Below, one piece after another: positions 32,275 through 39,464 of a stretch of 39,464 nucleotides of DNA (position 1 is its first letter; each line of letters begins with the position of its first letter). Source of the DNA: Halobacteriales archaeon QS_8_65_32 (GTDB lineage Archaea; Halobacteriota; Halobacteria; Halobacteriales; Halococcaceae); NCBI GenBank assembly GCA_003022925.1, contig PXRY01000057.1, forward strand, positions 1 to 39,464, written 5' to 3'. The notes beneath the pieces were generated by a model that was not told the origin of the DNA, did not search any database, and was given only the letters and a program-made list of their open reading frames with translations. The position numbers were made by a program, and so were the translations under genes.

Positions 32275-34653
32275 ATGAGCGAGTCCTCGCCGCCCTCCCC
32301 TCCTGGCGATCGCGACTGCAACCGGAGCGACACTGAGCGCACCGGGAGCCGGAGGGTTCGATTGGACGTTCCGAAAATGGATTGTCCGTCCTGTGCCGCC
32401 AAAGTCACCACCAGCGTCGAGAAGGTAGCGGGGATAGAGAAAATCGAGACGCGACCCACCTCGGGGACGCTTGACGTTCGCTACGACGCCGATCGAACCG
32501 ATCCGGACGCGATCGCCGACCGCGCCGAGGCGGCCGGCTACGAGGTAACTGGTACGGACGGCGAGGCCGGAGCGACGAGCGCGGCGAGCAAAGCAGACGA
32601 GGAGCGGTCGAGCGTCTGGGGGAGTTCCCGCGCGATCAAGACCTGGATCAGCGCCGTCTTCCTCGGCTTCGGCGTGCTCTTCGAGTTCTTCCTGTCAGGA
32701 GGGAACGCTGTCCTCCTGCGCATCCCGGGCGGCGAACTCCTAATCGGGGACGCGCTCATGCTCGTCGCGGTCGCGATCGCCGGGCAGGTCATTCTTCGCA
32801 ACGGCTACTACTCGGCCAGAAATCTGAGTCTCGACATCGACTTCCTGATGAGCGCTGCGATCCTCGGTGCGACGGGCATCTCGCTGTTCTTCGTCGGGGC
32901 GTCGCTGTACATCGAGGCCGCCTCCTTAGCCGTGCTGTTCAACGTCGCCGAGTTGCTCGAACGCTACTCGGTTACCCGGGCGCGGAACTCCGTGGAGGAA
33001 CTCATGGAACTGTCGCCCGATCGGGCCGTCGCCCGCCGCGATGGCGAAGAGATCGAAATCCCGGTCGGCGATGTCGAGATCGGCGAGGTCGTCCTCGTCG
33101 AACCCGGCGAGAAGATCCCGATGGACGGCGCGGTCGTCGAAGGCGAGAGTGCGGTCAACCAGGCCCCGATCACCGGCGAGTCCGTCCCAGTCGACAAGAC
33201 CCCCGGCGAAGAGGTCTATGCGGGGACGATCAACGAGCAGGGCTACCTCGAAATCGAAGTCACGTCCGAGGCCTCGGACAACACGCTCTCGCGAGTCATC
33301 GAGATGGTCGAGGAGGCCCAGTCGAGCAAGACCGACCGCGAGCAGTTCGTCGAGCGCTTCGCGGGGTACTACACCCCCGTCGTCGTCGTTTTCGCGGTTC
33401 TCACGACGGTCGTCCCGCCCCTCTTTCTCGGCGGGGCATGGGTCACCTGGTTCGTCCGCGGGATCACACTGCTCGTGCTCGCCTGTCCGTGTGCCTTCGT
33501 TATCTCGACGCCGGTATCGGTGGTCTCGGGGATCACGAGCGCCGCGAAGAACGGTGTCCTGATCAAAGGTGGCGATCACTTAGAGTCGATGGGCGAAGTC
33601 GAGGCGGTCGCGTTCGACAAGACAGGAACGCTCACGAAGGGCGAGCTGGCGGTAACCGACGTAATCGCGCTCAACGACAACACCGAAGCCGACGTGCTCC
33701 GGTGTGCGCGCGGATTGGAGGAGCGAAGCGAACACCCGATCGGCGACGCGATCGTCGAGCGCGCGGACGAACGTGACGTCGGCAAGCGGGAAATCGACGG
33801 CTTCGAGAGCATCACCGGCAAGGGGGTGCGTGCCGATCTCGACGGGCGGGCGCACTACGCCGGCAAGCCCGGCCTCTTCGAGGATCTGGGCTTCGACCTC
33901 GACCACGTCCACCTGACGACCGACGGTGGCGTCGTCCTCGACGAGACCGAGCGCCAGTGCGCCGACGGGGAAGAGGCGAACTGCCTCGATCTGCTCGAAG
34001 AAACGATCCCGCGCCTGCAAGAGGAGGGCAAGACGATCGTGCTCGTCGGCACCGCCGAGGAACTCGAAGGCGTGATCGCGATCGCCGACGAGGTCCGTCC
34101 GGACGCGCGGGCCGCCGTCTCGGGCCTCCGCGAGGCGGGTCTCCGAACGGTAATGCTCACCGGCGACAACGAAGGCACCGCGAGCGCGATCGCCGAGGCG
34201 GTCGGCGTCGACGACTACCGCGCCGAACTCCTGCCGGACGAGAAGGTCGCGGCGATCGACGACCTCCTTGACGAGTTCGACACAGTAGCGATGGTCGGCG
34301 ACGGCATCAACGACACGCCGGCGATGGCGACCGCCTCGGTAGGTATAGCGATGGGCGCGGCGGGCACCGACACCGCGATCGAGACCGCCGATATCGCGCT
34401 GATGGCCGACGACCTCTCGAAACTACCCTACTTCTACGACCTCTCGAATCGGGCCAACGGCGTGATCCGACAGAACATCTGGGGCAGCCTCGGAGCGAAA
34501 GCGCTGCTCGCAATCGGTGTGCCCTTCGGGTACGTCTCGGTCGTGCTCGCGGTACTCGCCGGCGACGTCGGCATGACGGTGCTCGTCACCGGCAACGCGA
34601 TACGTCTCTCGCGGATTTCCCCCGATCGATCCGAGAAAACCGAGCGGGCCTGA
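32275..34653 (+). CDS. Heavy-metal P1B-type ATPase, Zn/Cd/Pb exporter type
   Basis: ATG 32275 gives a protein of 792 residues. It has an N-terminal metal-binding HMA domain with CPSC (Cys37, Cys40, in KMDCPSCAAKV), six or more membrane helices, the actuator motif ITGESVPVDK, the metal site CPC (Cys404-Pro-Cys406 in LACPCAFVIS), the phosphorylation site DKTGTLTKGE (Asp448), the SEHPIGDAI motif, MLTGDNEGTA and the hinge motif VGDGINDTPAM. The CPC with the nearby HMA Cys pair and an Asp in the last helix (LAVLAGDVGMTVLV) fits Zn/Cd/Co-type ZntA rather than Cu-type. An inserted segment (QCADGEEANCLDLLEE) near residue 564 contains two Cys and could bind metal. It pumps metal out of the cell with ATP. 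Its A+T-rich upstream region probably carries a metal-responsive promoter. Confidence 0.95.
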   Translation: MSESSPPSPPGDRDCNRSDTERTGSRRVRLDVPKMDCPSCAAKVTTSVEKVAGIEKIETRPTSGTLDVRYDADRTDPDAIADRAEAAGYEVTGTDGEAGATSAASKADEERSSVWGSSRAIKTWISAVFLGFGVLFEFFLSGGNAVLLRIPGGELLIGDALMLVAVAIAGQVILRNGYYSARNLSLDIDFLMSAAILGATGISLFFVGASLYIEAASLAVLFNVAELLERYSVTRARNSVEELMELSPDRAVARRDGEEIEIPVGDVEIGEVVLVEPGEKIPMDGAVVEGESAVNQAPITGESVPVDKTPGEEVYAGTINEQGYLEIEVTSEASDNTLSRVIEMVEEAQSSKTDREQFVERFAGYYTPVVVVFAVLTTVVPPLFLGGAWVTWFVRGITLLVLACPCAFVISTPVSVVSGITSAAKNGVLIKGGDHLESMGEVEAVAFDKTGTLTKGELAVTDVIALNDNTEADVLRCARGLEERSEHPIGDAIVERADERDVGKREIDGFESITGKGVRADLDGRAHYAGKPGLFEDLGFDLDHVHLTTDGGVVLDETERQCADGEEANCLDLLEETIPRLQEEGKTIVLVGTAEELEGVIAIADEVRPDARAAVSGLREAGLRTVMLTGDNEGTASAIAEAVGVDDYRAELLPDEKVAAIDDLLDEFDTVAMVGDGINDTPAMATASVGIAMGAAGTDTAIETADIALMADDLSKLPYFYDLSNRANGVIRQNIWGSLGAKALLAIGVPFGYVSVVLAVLAGDVGMTVLVTGNAIRLSRISPDRSEKTERA

Positions 34654-34819
34654 TCCGTAGACGACTCCTCCAGCGTTTCGGTGTTCCTTCGGCTTCCGTT
34701 CGCAGTTCTGCCCTCTCAGCCCCAGCAACGGGTCGGCGCGTCGCTTCCGCCCGGCGTGCCCCTCGTCGGCGCAGCGTCGGTGCTCGTGTTGCCCTCGCCG
34801 ACCTCCCTTGCGTTCAACG

Positions 34820-34930
34820 GCGCGACGTTTCGGTCAGGCCACCGGAAACTCGAACGACGACGGGGTCTACGAGGACGTGACTGGCGACGAGACGGCTTCA
34901 GCAGTTCTCCGCCGCCGAGCGGCGACACGA
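34820..34930 (+). pseudogene. Dockerin-like calcium-binding remnant
   Basis: The gap 34654-35020 has no intact gene. In it, from 34835, the frame reads QATGNSNDDGVYEDV then TGDETASAVL. Haloarchaeal surface proteins often end in a dockerin-like repeat of the pattern DGxYEDVxGDGxxxxxDV, which this resembles until the frame degrades. It is most simply a leftover of a secreted protein. The match is short, so the call is tentative. Confidence 0.4.
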
Positions 34931-34987
34931 ACACTGCCGTAGGTCCCCGGCAGCTACTTATATGTGTTGAGTGAACCATCCGCAGGG

Positions 34988-34994
34988 TTCTTAT
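34988..34994 (+). promoter_or_regulatory. Possible TATA box of the UspA gene
   Basis: TTCTTAT lies 27-33 nt before ATG 35021; a second A+T-rich box, TTATAT, is at 34958-34963. Confidence 0.45.
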
Positions 34995-35020
34995 CGCGGG
35001 TCGACACTATACTTGATGAT

Positions 35021-35461
35021 ATGTATGATCGGATTCTGATTCCGACCGACGGAAGCGCACCAGCCGAGAAAGGTGCCAATCATGCTATCGAACTCGCGGC
35101 CGCGCTCGGCGCGACGGTCCACGCGCTGTACGTGATCGATCTACCGGGCATACCCCGTGCATTGGCGCTCAGGGACGACGAAGAGGAGATGCGAGAACGG
35201 TACCGGGAGTTCGGCGAGGAGGTAACCGGGGACGTCCGCGACGTCGCCGCCGGTGCCGACGTCGAATGCGTCACTGCCATGAAAAGCGGCTCGGTACATG
35301 AAGAGATCAGCGACTACGCCGAGGACGAGGACATCGACGTGATCGTTATGGGCACCCCCTACCGGGGGAAGGTCGGGGCTTTGCTCGGCGGCGAGGCTGA
35401 GAAGGTCGTCCGGACTTCGACCGTACCCGTGACGACGGTTCGGATGCGAGAAGACCAGTAA
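35021..35461 (+). CDS. Universal stress protein, UspA family
   Basis: ATG 35021 gives 146 residues. The fold is clear: YDRILIPTDGS (strand 1 and the first nucleotide loop), HAIELAAALGATVHALYVID, and IDVIVMGTPYRGKVGALLGG, followed by AEKVVRTSTVPVTTVR. The usual ATP-binding pattern G-x2-G-x9-G-S/T is changed here (GTPYRGKVGALLGGEAE, with Gly-Glu in place of Gly-Ser), so ATP binding is doubtful. It is a small cytoplasmic stress protein that dimerises. It stands alone between two gene-poor gaps. Confidence 0.93.
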   Translation: MYDRILIPTDGSAPAEKGANHAIELAAALGATVHALYVIDLPGIPRALALRDDEEEMRERYREFGEEVTGDVRDVAAGADVECVTAMKSGSVHEEISDYAEDEDIDVIVMGTPYRGKVGALLGGEAEKVVRTSTVPVTTVRMREDQ

Positions 35462-35842
35462 GTGGGCCCGACCTCCTGTTGCTGGTCGGTCGACGCCGTA
35501 GCGGTCTGCCCTCTCGCTGTGGGTTCATCCGAAACGAGTGTCGACTCCGGTTTCACAACCGACACGACGGACACGACGCGCTCGGCGGCGAACGAACTGC
35601 CGTCGGTTCGAGTTACCGATCACCCGATGGCAACCGCGCCGCGGCTACGGTTCACGCGCCGATGTCGATGGCAACGGCGGCCAGTGTTCTGCCGCACCGC
35701 GGGTGACGGGGCGCTCGCTACTGCTGATTTAGTGTCGTGGTAACGATTATTATGATGGCCAGCGACGGGGCGAACGGCGCTCCCGAGGGGCCGAACCGGC
35801 GATCGAAAGGATCAACTGGAGCGTCACAGGAGAGTAACAACG
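35462..35842 (+). other. Intergenic region, possible surface-protein remnant and 5' leader of the SnoaL-like gene
   Basis: There are 381 bases without an intact gene. Frame 3 contains DVDGNGG (near 35667) and frame 2 contains GDGALATADLVSW (near 35704-35742), which look like EF-hand/dockerin pieces in different frames. AGGAG (35828-35832) lies 11 nt before ATG 35843 and may be a ribosome binding site, since most genes here are leaderless. A+T-rich GATTATTATG is at 35745-35754. Confidence 0.35.
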
Positions 35843-36274
35843 ATGTCAACAGCTGAGGAGAACACGGACGTCGTCCGACAGTACTTGAACGCGTTCAACG
35901 AACAGGACCGGGATGCGCTCTCGGAGATCCTGGCCGAAGACGTCGTCGAACACGGCGCTCACGAGGAGTTACACGGCTTCGAGGAGATCGTCGAGTTCCG
36001 CGATGCACATTTCGAGTCGTTTCCGGACTATTCAGGGACCGCCGACGCCGTGATCGCCGAGGACGATATCGTTGCCGTCCGGTATACGGTGCGCGGGACC
36101 CACACCGGCGAGTATCAGGACGTCGAACCGACCGGCCACACAGTCGAGTGGACCGGGATGGCGATGTACCGGGTCGAAAACGGCGAGATCGCCGAGATCT
36201 GGCTCGAAGAGGACCGACTCGGGCTGCTCAGACAGGTCGAAGTCGTCGATCCGCCCGCACATCTGCGGATCTGA
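35843..36274 (+). CDS. SnoaL-like / ester-cyclase type protein
   Basis: ATG 35843 gives 143 residues of the NTF2-like fold: VVRQYLNAFNEQDRDALSEI (first helix), LAEDVVEHG, LHGFEEIVEFRDAHFESFPD, AVIAEDDIVAVRYTVRGTHTG, and GMAMYRVENGEIAEIWLEED, which closely follows the ester-cyclase SnoaL pattern. The His in VEHGAHEE and the acidic Asp/Glu residues could line a pocket. Members act as polyketide cyclases or as small hydrolases or binding proteins; here, with no polyketide genes, the role is unknown. A purine-rich AGGAG precedes the start. Confidence 0.87.
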   Translation: MSTAEENTDVVRQYLNAFNEQDRDALSEILAEDVVEHGAHEELHGFEEIVEFRDAHFESFPDYSGTADAVIAEDDIVAVRYTVRGTHTGEYQDVEPTGHTVEWTGMAMYRVENGEIAEIWLEEDRLGLLRQVEVVDPPAHLRI

Positions 36275-36523
36275 TCCGGCCACTCAGTGGTTATCGCCAT
36301 CGGTTTTCCTTTCGAGTGCGGGTTCTCGACGAGCAGTACCGACGGGTGGTTCCATCGGGCCCCTCGCACCTCGTCGGATCGGGTCCAGTAGCGTGGTAGC
36401 GACGGGTGTCGAACCGTCGTCCGGCCCGATACTGGCCCTCTGGATCGCCGTCGTAGACACGGACGAGAGAGGGGCCGGCGGTCGCCGTGAGGTTCAAAAC
36501 GCCTGCGCACCTATAGAAGAGTA

Positions 36524-36796
36524 ATGCGTACTTCGAACCCCGCCCCAGGGCCTGACGCGGACACGGCGTTCACGTTCGGCCTCGCAACGGCCGTTGTCCT
36601 CGCCGTCCTCGCCATCGCGCTCGCGGTACGGAGTGGGAGCGTAACGCTTCTGAGCGGGGCCGTCCTCGCTATGGTAGTGCTTCCAGCAGTGTTCGTCCTC
36701 GCGTCCTGTGTGCTTGCCGTCTGGCTGGGCTACGACCCGGACGTGGTAGACGCGTACAAGCTGACCCAATCGCTTCGGGAACAGACCGAAGAGTAG
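36524..36796 (+). CDS. Small membrane protein (90 residues)
   Basis: ATG 36524 gives 90 residues with two hydrophobic segments (FGLATAVVLAVLAIALAV and AVLAMVVLPAVFVLASCVLA, continuing VWLGY) flanked by a hydrophilic N-terminus and an acidic C-terminus (KLTQSLREQTEE). I do not recognise a family. It is monocistronic. The 249 bases before it (36275-36523) hold no gene. Confidence 0.65.
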   Translation: MRTSNPAPGPDADTAFTFGLATAVVLAVLAIALAVRSGSVTLLSGAVLAMVVLPAVFVLASCVLAVWLGYDPDVVDAYKLTQSLREQTEE

Positions 36797-36862
36797 AGTC
36801 ACACTGCCGGAAAACGCGACGAACCGATGTTCGCGCGCCGATCGGCGTTCTCGCTGTGCGGT

Positions 36863-37015
36863 TCACGTTCTCGTTTCTCGCAGATAGATAACGATGCTCG
36901 CTGAAAGGAAACAGACACCAGCGACCCCTAACTCGCCTATCGTCATCGCCCCCAGCGCCACGATCATCAACGCAACGGCCAGTATCGCTAGTGCCACCGT
37001 GACTTTTCTCGACAT
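36863..37015 (-). CDS. Small two-helix membrane protein (50 residues)
   Basis: ATG 37015 (MSRKVTVALAILAVALMIVA) gives 50 residues with two hydrophobic helices and the end YLRETRT. An in-frame extension upstream to 37111 (MFRDGCRGCSPLDDEA) is less plausible because it is Arg/Ser-rich; a TATA-like CTATACG near 37055-37062 would fit a transcript starting inside it. The family is unknown. Confidence 0.5.
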   Translation of the reverse strand: MSRKVTVALAILAVALMIVALGAMTIGELGVAGVCFLSASIVIYLRETRT

Positions 37016-37172
37016 CGCTGCCTTGCTCCGTCGTGACCGAAGGACCCCGAGAACGTATAGATTGGCTTCGTCGTCCAGTGGGGAACACCCACGGCAGCCG
37101 TCTCGAAACACCGATCTCCGATCCGTTCGATCATCGACGGAGAGGTGACGAGAAGAGCGAAGGTACTGATCG

Positions 37173-37604
37173 TCAGAAGTGCTCGAACTCCCAGTGGTAC
37201 TGACAGTTGGTACACGACGCCCACTCGGGGACGTCGAACTGCTGGGGATGACGCCGGCCGTGTTTCATTCGCTCCTGACAGGCGGGACAGACCAGGTGGA
37301 CGAGTTCCAACTCCGGGAACTCCTCACAGGGGAACTCGCGCCAGCACTCCGGGCAGTCGAGGTCGGTCGTGGGTCGGTGCTGGTAGATCTCGCTCTCACA
37401 GTCTAAACACTCTACCACGGCGGGCGGGCGGTCGAACCATCCGACGTCGCCTCTCGTGGCGGTGGTCTGCGCGTCCGGGATCGCCAAACCGAACTCCATG
37501 TCCGGGTCGACTCTGAGCGGTTCGACCAATAGATGTCCGACGTGCCTAGCCGTTTCAGCCAAGCTGTGTGCCATGTGGGTGAGTTGCTGGCGCTTCCCGG
37601 ACAT
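37173..37604 (-). CDS. Multi-zinc-ribbon protein
   Basis: ATG 37604 gives 143 residues. After a helical N-terminus (residues 1-35) there are four CxxC pairs: Cys66/69 (ECLDCESEI), Cys84/87 (DCPECWREF), Cys106/109 (VCPACQERM) and Cys131/134 (SCTNCQYHW), plus Cys93 and several His. They can make two zinc ribbons. Such small haloarchaeal zinc-finger proteins are frequent and of unknown, possibly regulatory or RNA/DNA-related, role. TATA-like CTTATA at 37634-37629 on this strand is 25-30 nt before the start, a leaderless arrangement. Confidence 0.78.
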   Translation of the reverse strand: MSGKRQQLTHMAHSLAETARHVGHLLVEPLRVDPDMEFGLAIPDAQTTATRGDVGWFDRPPAVVECLDCESEIYQHRPTTDLDCPECWREFPCEEFPELELVHLVCPACQERMKHGRRHPQQFDVPEWASCTNCQYHWEFEHF

Positions 37605-37628
37605 AGGACCACCCAGAGGCGCAGTCGG

Positions 37629-37634
37629 TATAAG
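37629..37634 (-). promoter_or_regulatory. TATA box of the zinc-ribbon gene
   Basis: CTTATA on the minus strand is 25-30 nt upstream of ATG 37604 and supports that start. Confidence 0.55.
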
Positions 37635-37687
37635 TCGTCCGTTGGATCGAGCGTGCTCGGAGCCGTCGGGTCTTTCGACAGCCTTTC

Positions 37688-38323
37688 GTGCTCGACCGTG
37701 TACATAGATACCATGACGTCGAAACGTCTCCGGTGGCTAACGTGGCGGTAGTGACGCTGGCGGTACTCCCGGGGACCGCCGTTGCACAACTCGTCGATCC
37801 GACCGCCATCACCAACGTTGCGACGCCGATCCGGGTGGTCGTGGCGTTCCTGAGCGTTCTGCTGTTCGGCGGGGCGTTGCTGGTTCGCTCGGAGGGGTTC
37901 GTCGACCGATCGGTCGAGGCCTCGATGGAGCACCCTCTAAAGTCGCTCGGGTACGGTGCGTTGGCACACGGTCTCCTCGCTTTCTTCGGGTTCTACGGCC
38001 TCAGTCAGCTCGCGGCGATCGGCGTCGGCGGGTCGATACTCACGACGGCCGGTTTAGCGGTCCTCGCCTTCGTGTGGCTGATGGTAGCCGGTCTCGGGTT
38101 CGTCGTCGTCGGGTCGGCGCTCACCGACGCCGCGGGCGAACGCCAACTGTGGTCCGGATTGGCCATCGGGGCGGCCATCGGCGCGGCCGTCTGGGTGCTC
38201 CCGACCGTTCTGCTCGCGTTAGGGACTTGGACCGTCGTCGTCTCGATGGGCATCGGCGGCCCGGCGAGACGGTGGTTCCACGACTCGCGGGGCGTCGAGG
38301 CCGGCACCGACCCGGACGCCTGA
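37688..38323 (+). CDS. Multi-helix membrane protein
   Basis: The frame is open from GTG 37688 (211 residues); GTG 37733 (VANVAVVTLAVLPGTAVAQL) is a likely alternative start. There are about five hydrophobic segments: AVVTLAVLPGTAVA, TPIRVVVAFLSVLLFGGALL, LKSLGYGALAHGLLAFFGFY, LTTAGLAVLAFVWLMVAGLG, and WSGLAIGAAIGAAVWVLPTV. The end is Asp/Gly-rich. The function is unknown; it resembles haloarchaeal membrane proteins with a bactofilin- or polymer-type layout, which I cannot confirm. The other frame starts MTSKRLRWLTWR at 37713, a basic signal-like N-terminus, so a frameshift between the two is possible. Confidence 0.7.
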   Translation: MLDRVHRYHDVETSPVANVAVVTLAVLPGTAVAQLVDPTAITNVATPIRVVVAFLSVLLFGGALLVRSEGFVDRSVEASMEHPLKSLGYGALAHGLLAFFGFYGLSQLAAIGVGGSILTTAGLAVLAFVWLMVAGLGFVVVGSALTDAAGERQLWSGLAIGAAIGAAVWVLPTVLLALGTWTVVVSMGIGGPARRWFHDSRGVEAGTDPDA

Positions 38324-38415
38324 CCTGCTCCCACCGGTCGGCACCCGTCGTCCCCGCCCGTCAGTAGCTGTGGTGTGAGGATAACGCTCATATCTGTAGC
38401 GGACGATCAGCCGGC

Positions 38416-38646
38416 ATGGAACACATCGTCCTGCAGGGGGGAGCGTTCGGCGGCGACGTGTTCGGTCCCGCCGTGGAGTTGTTGCCGATCGTTGCCAGTC
38501 TCGTACTGGTTCTCATGATCGTCGCGTTCGGTGCGTTCGTCTACCGGAGTCTGACCGGCGGGATCGAATGGCCGGACGACGCCGACGAGGAGGCCGACAA
38601 CGAGGGCGTCACGAGGAGCCACGACGACGAGTGGAAGTACTCCTGA
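38416..38646 (+). CDS. Small single-helix membrane protein
   Basis: ATG 38416 gives 76 residues: a short N-terminus, one long hydrophobic segment (VELLPIVASLVLVLMIVAFG, continuing AFVY) and a cytoplasmic or outer acidic tail (DDADEEADNEG, ending DDEWKYS). I do not recognise a family. The gene is monocistronic; the 223 bases after it (38647-38869) hold nothing recognisable. Confidence 0.62.
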   Translation: MEHIVLQGGAFGGDVFGPAVELLPIVASLVLVLMIVAFGAFVYRSLTGGIEWPDDADEEADNEGVTRSHDDEWKYS

Positions 38647-38869
38647 CGAACTCGTATCGGGAACGGAGCGTCCGAACGACACCGACAGCACCCGCCTAAC
38701 GTGCGGACGACACTCGGATGAGACTCGGACGAGTTAGAGACGAATTATCAGCGGCCGATAGGAAACCCGGGAGATCGATCGGTCGCGCTCGCGTCGCTGA
38801 TCGAGTACCGGCCGGTCAAAGCGGGTCGATCGCCGAAACGAAAACGAGGGAAGCTGACGAGCCGTGTGA

Positions 38870-39464
38870 TCAGTCGTCGCTGGTCGTCGAGTCGCCGTCG
38901 GTGACGCCCGTAACCGTCTCCCTGCCAGTGGTGGCGACGTCCTTGTCACCCTCTTCGGTTATCTGCTCGATCCGGTCGGCAAAGGCCTCGGACTCTAAGA
39001 TCTCGTACTCGCGATCGAGCCCGAGATAGACGGTGTAACACATTATCAGCAGGATAACGGCGAAAGGCAGCCCCGTCGAGATGGCCGCCGCCTGCAGCGC
39101 CGTCAGACCACCGCCGATGAGTAACACCGCTGCCACGGCACCTTCGGTGATCGCCCAGAAGATGCGCTGGCTTTTCGGCACGTCGTGCTTGCCGCCCGAG
39201 GTCAGGTGGTCGATGACCAGCGACCCCGAGTCGGACGACGTGACGAAGAAGGTGATGACGAGCAGCGTTGCGAGCAGGCCCGAAACGGCACCGAGCGGGA
39301 ACTGCTCCAACAGGGCGAACATCGCAACGGTCTGGCCGACCTCGTTGTAGGTCGAAAGCGCCGCACCGTTGCCGAACAGCGAGTTGTTTATTGCGCTCCC
39401 GCCGAACGTCGACAGCCAGACCGCCGAGAACAGCGAGGGCAGGATGAGCACGCCGAGCACGAAC
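38870..39464 (-). CDS. BCCT-family transporter, C-terminal part (5' end outside window)
   Basis: The minus frame is open to the right edge of the window. The visible 197 residues are the last helices of a betaine/carnitine/choline transporter: VLILPSLFSAVWLSTFGGSA, LEQFPLGAVSGLLATLLVIT, FFVTSSDSGSLVIDHLTSGG (the family hallmark TSSDSGS), QRIFWAITEGAVAAVLLIGG, and ISTGLPFAVILLIMCYTVYL, followed by an acidic cytoplasmic tail. It takes up compatible solutes such as glycine betaine by ion coupling. The N-terminal two thirds, with the Trp-rich substrate site, are outside the window. Confidence 0.95.
   Translation of the reverse strand, partial: FVLGVLILPSLFSAVWLSTFGGSAINNSLFGNGAALSTYNEVGQTVAMFALLEQFPLGAVSGLLATLLVITFFVTSSDSGSLVIDHLTSGGKHDVPKSQRIFWAITEGAVAAVLLIGGGLTALQAAAISTGLPFAVILLIMCYTVYLGLDREYEILESEAFADRIEQITEEGDKDVATTGRETVTGVTDGDSTTSDD

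Overview
The window is chromosomal DNA of a halophilic archaeon (class Halobacteria). The evidence is high G+C coding DNA, strongly acidic proteins rich in Asp/Glu, many leaderless genes with a TATA-like box about 27 nt before the start codon, and typical haloarchaeal families (HTR-like protein, PyrB-PyrI pair, leaderless UspA, long FKBP isomerase, halobacterial P1B ATPase). I do not assign a genus. No rRNA, tRNA, CRISPR array, intact insertion sequence or replication origin was seen.

Layout. 1-4.2 kb: end of an aldo/keto reductase; a PD-(D/E)XK-like nuclease gene broken by an in-frame TAG; a Doc-type toxin with a small downstream partner; a shortened MaoC dehydratase; a DsbA-like lipoprotein damaged by an internal deletion, coupled to a CxxC membrane protein. 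4.2-8 kb: a hairpin-array repeat (copy A), a conserved hypothetical gene, a methyltransferase and a GT2 glycosyltransferase with a large acidic insert. 8-14.6 kb: an amidohydrolase/MIP18 pair, a hydrolase remnant, a NUDIX hydrolase, a multiply frameshifted S9 peptidase, a possible TIM-barrel protein and small membrane proteins. 14.6-18.5 kb: pyrB-pyrI (pyrimidine synthesis), an HTR-like ATPase relative, an RHH/PIN toxin-antitoxin-like pair and an acetyltransferase. 18.6-25.2 kb: FKBP isomerase, trehalose-phosphatase, FAD amine-oxidase-like protein, an AI-2E-type permease lacking its conserved C-terminal segment, and a quinone oxidoreductase. 25.3-31.8 kb: repeat copy B, then a tightly overlapping four-gene operon on the minus strand (small membrane protein, sodium:solute symporter, HyuA, HyuB), which reads as uptake and ATP-driven hydrolysis of a cyclic amide such as a hydantoin or oxoproline. 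31.8-39.5 kb: repeat copy C, a Zn/Cd-type P1B ATPase, UspA, a SnoaL-like protein, small membrane and zinc-ribbon proteins, and the C-terminal part of a BCCT transporter at the right edge.

Two themes stand out. First, a family of non-coding repeats (three copies) has conserved ends and, in two copies, the same ordered series of short hairpins, some with compensatory stem changes. Second, many genes are damaged or remodelled: a nonsense codon, an internal frameshifting deletion, an in-frame deletion, several frameshifts, remnants, and large hydrophilic inserts in enzymes. Some of the damage could be sequencing error, but missing conserved blocks cannot be explained by single-base errors.
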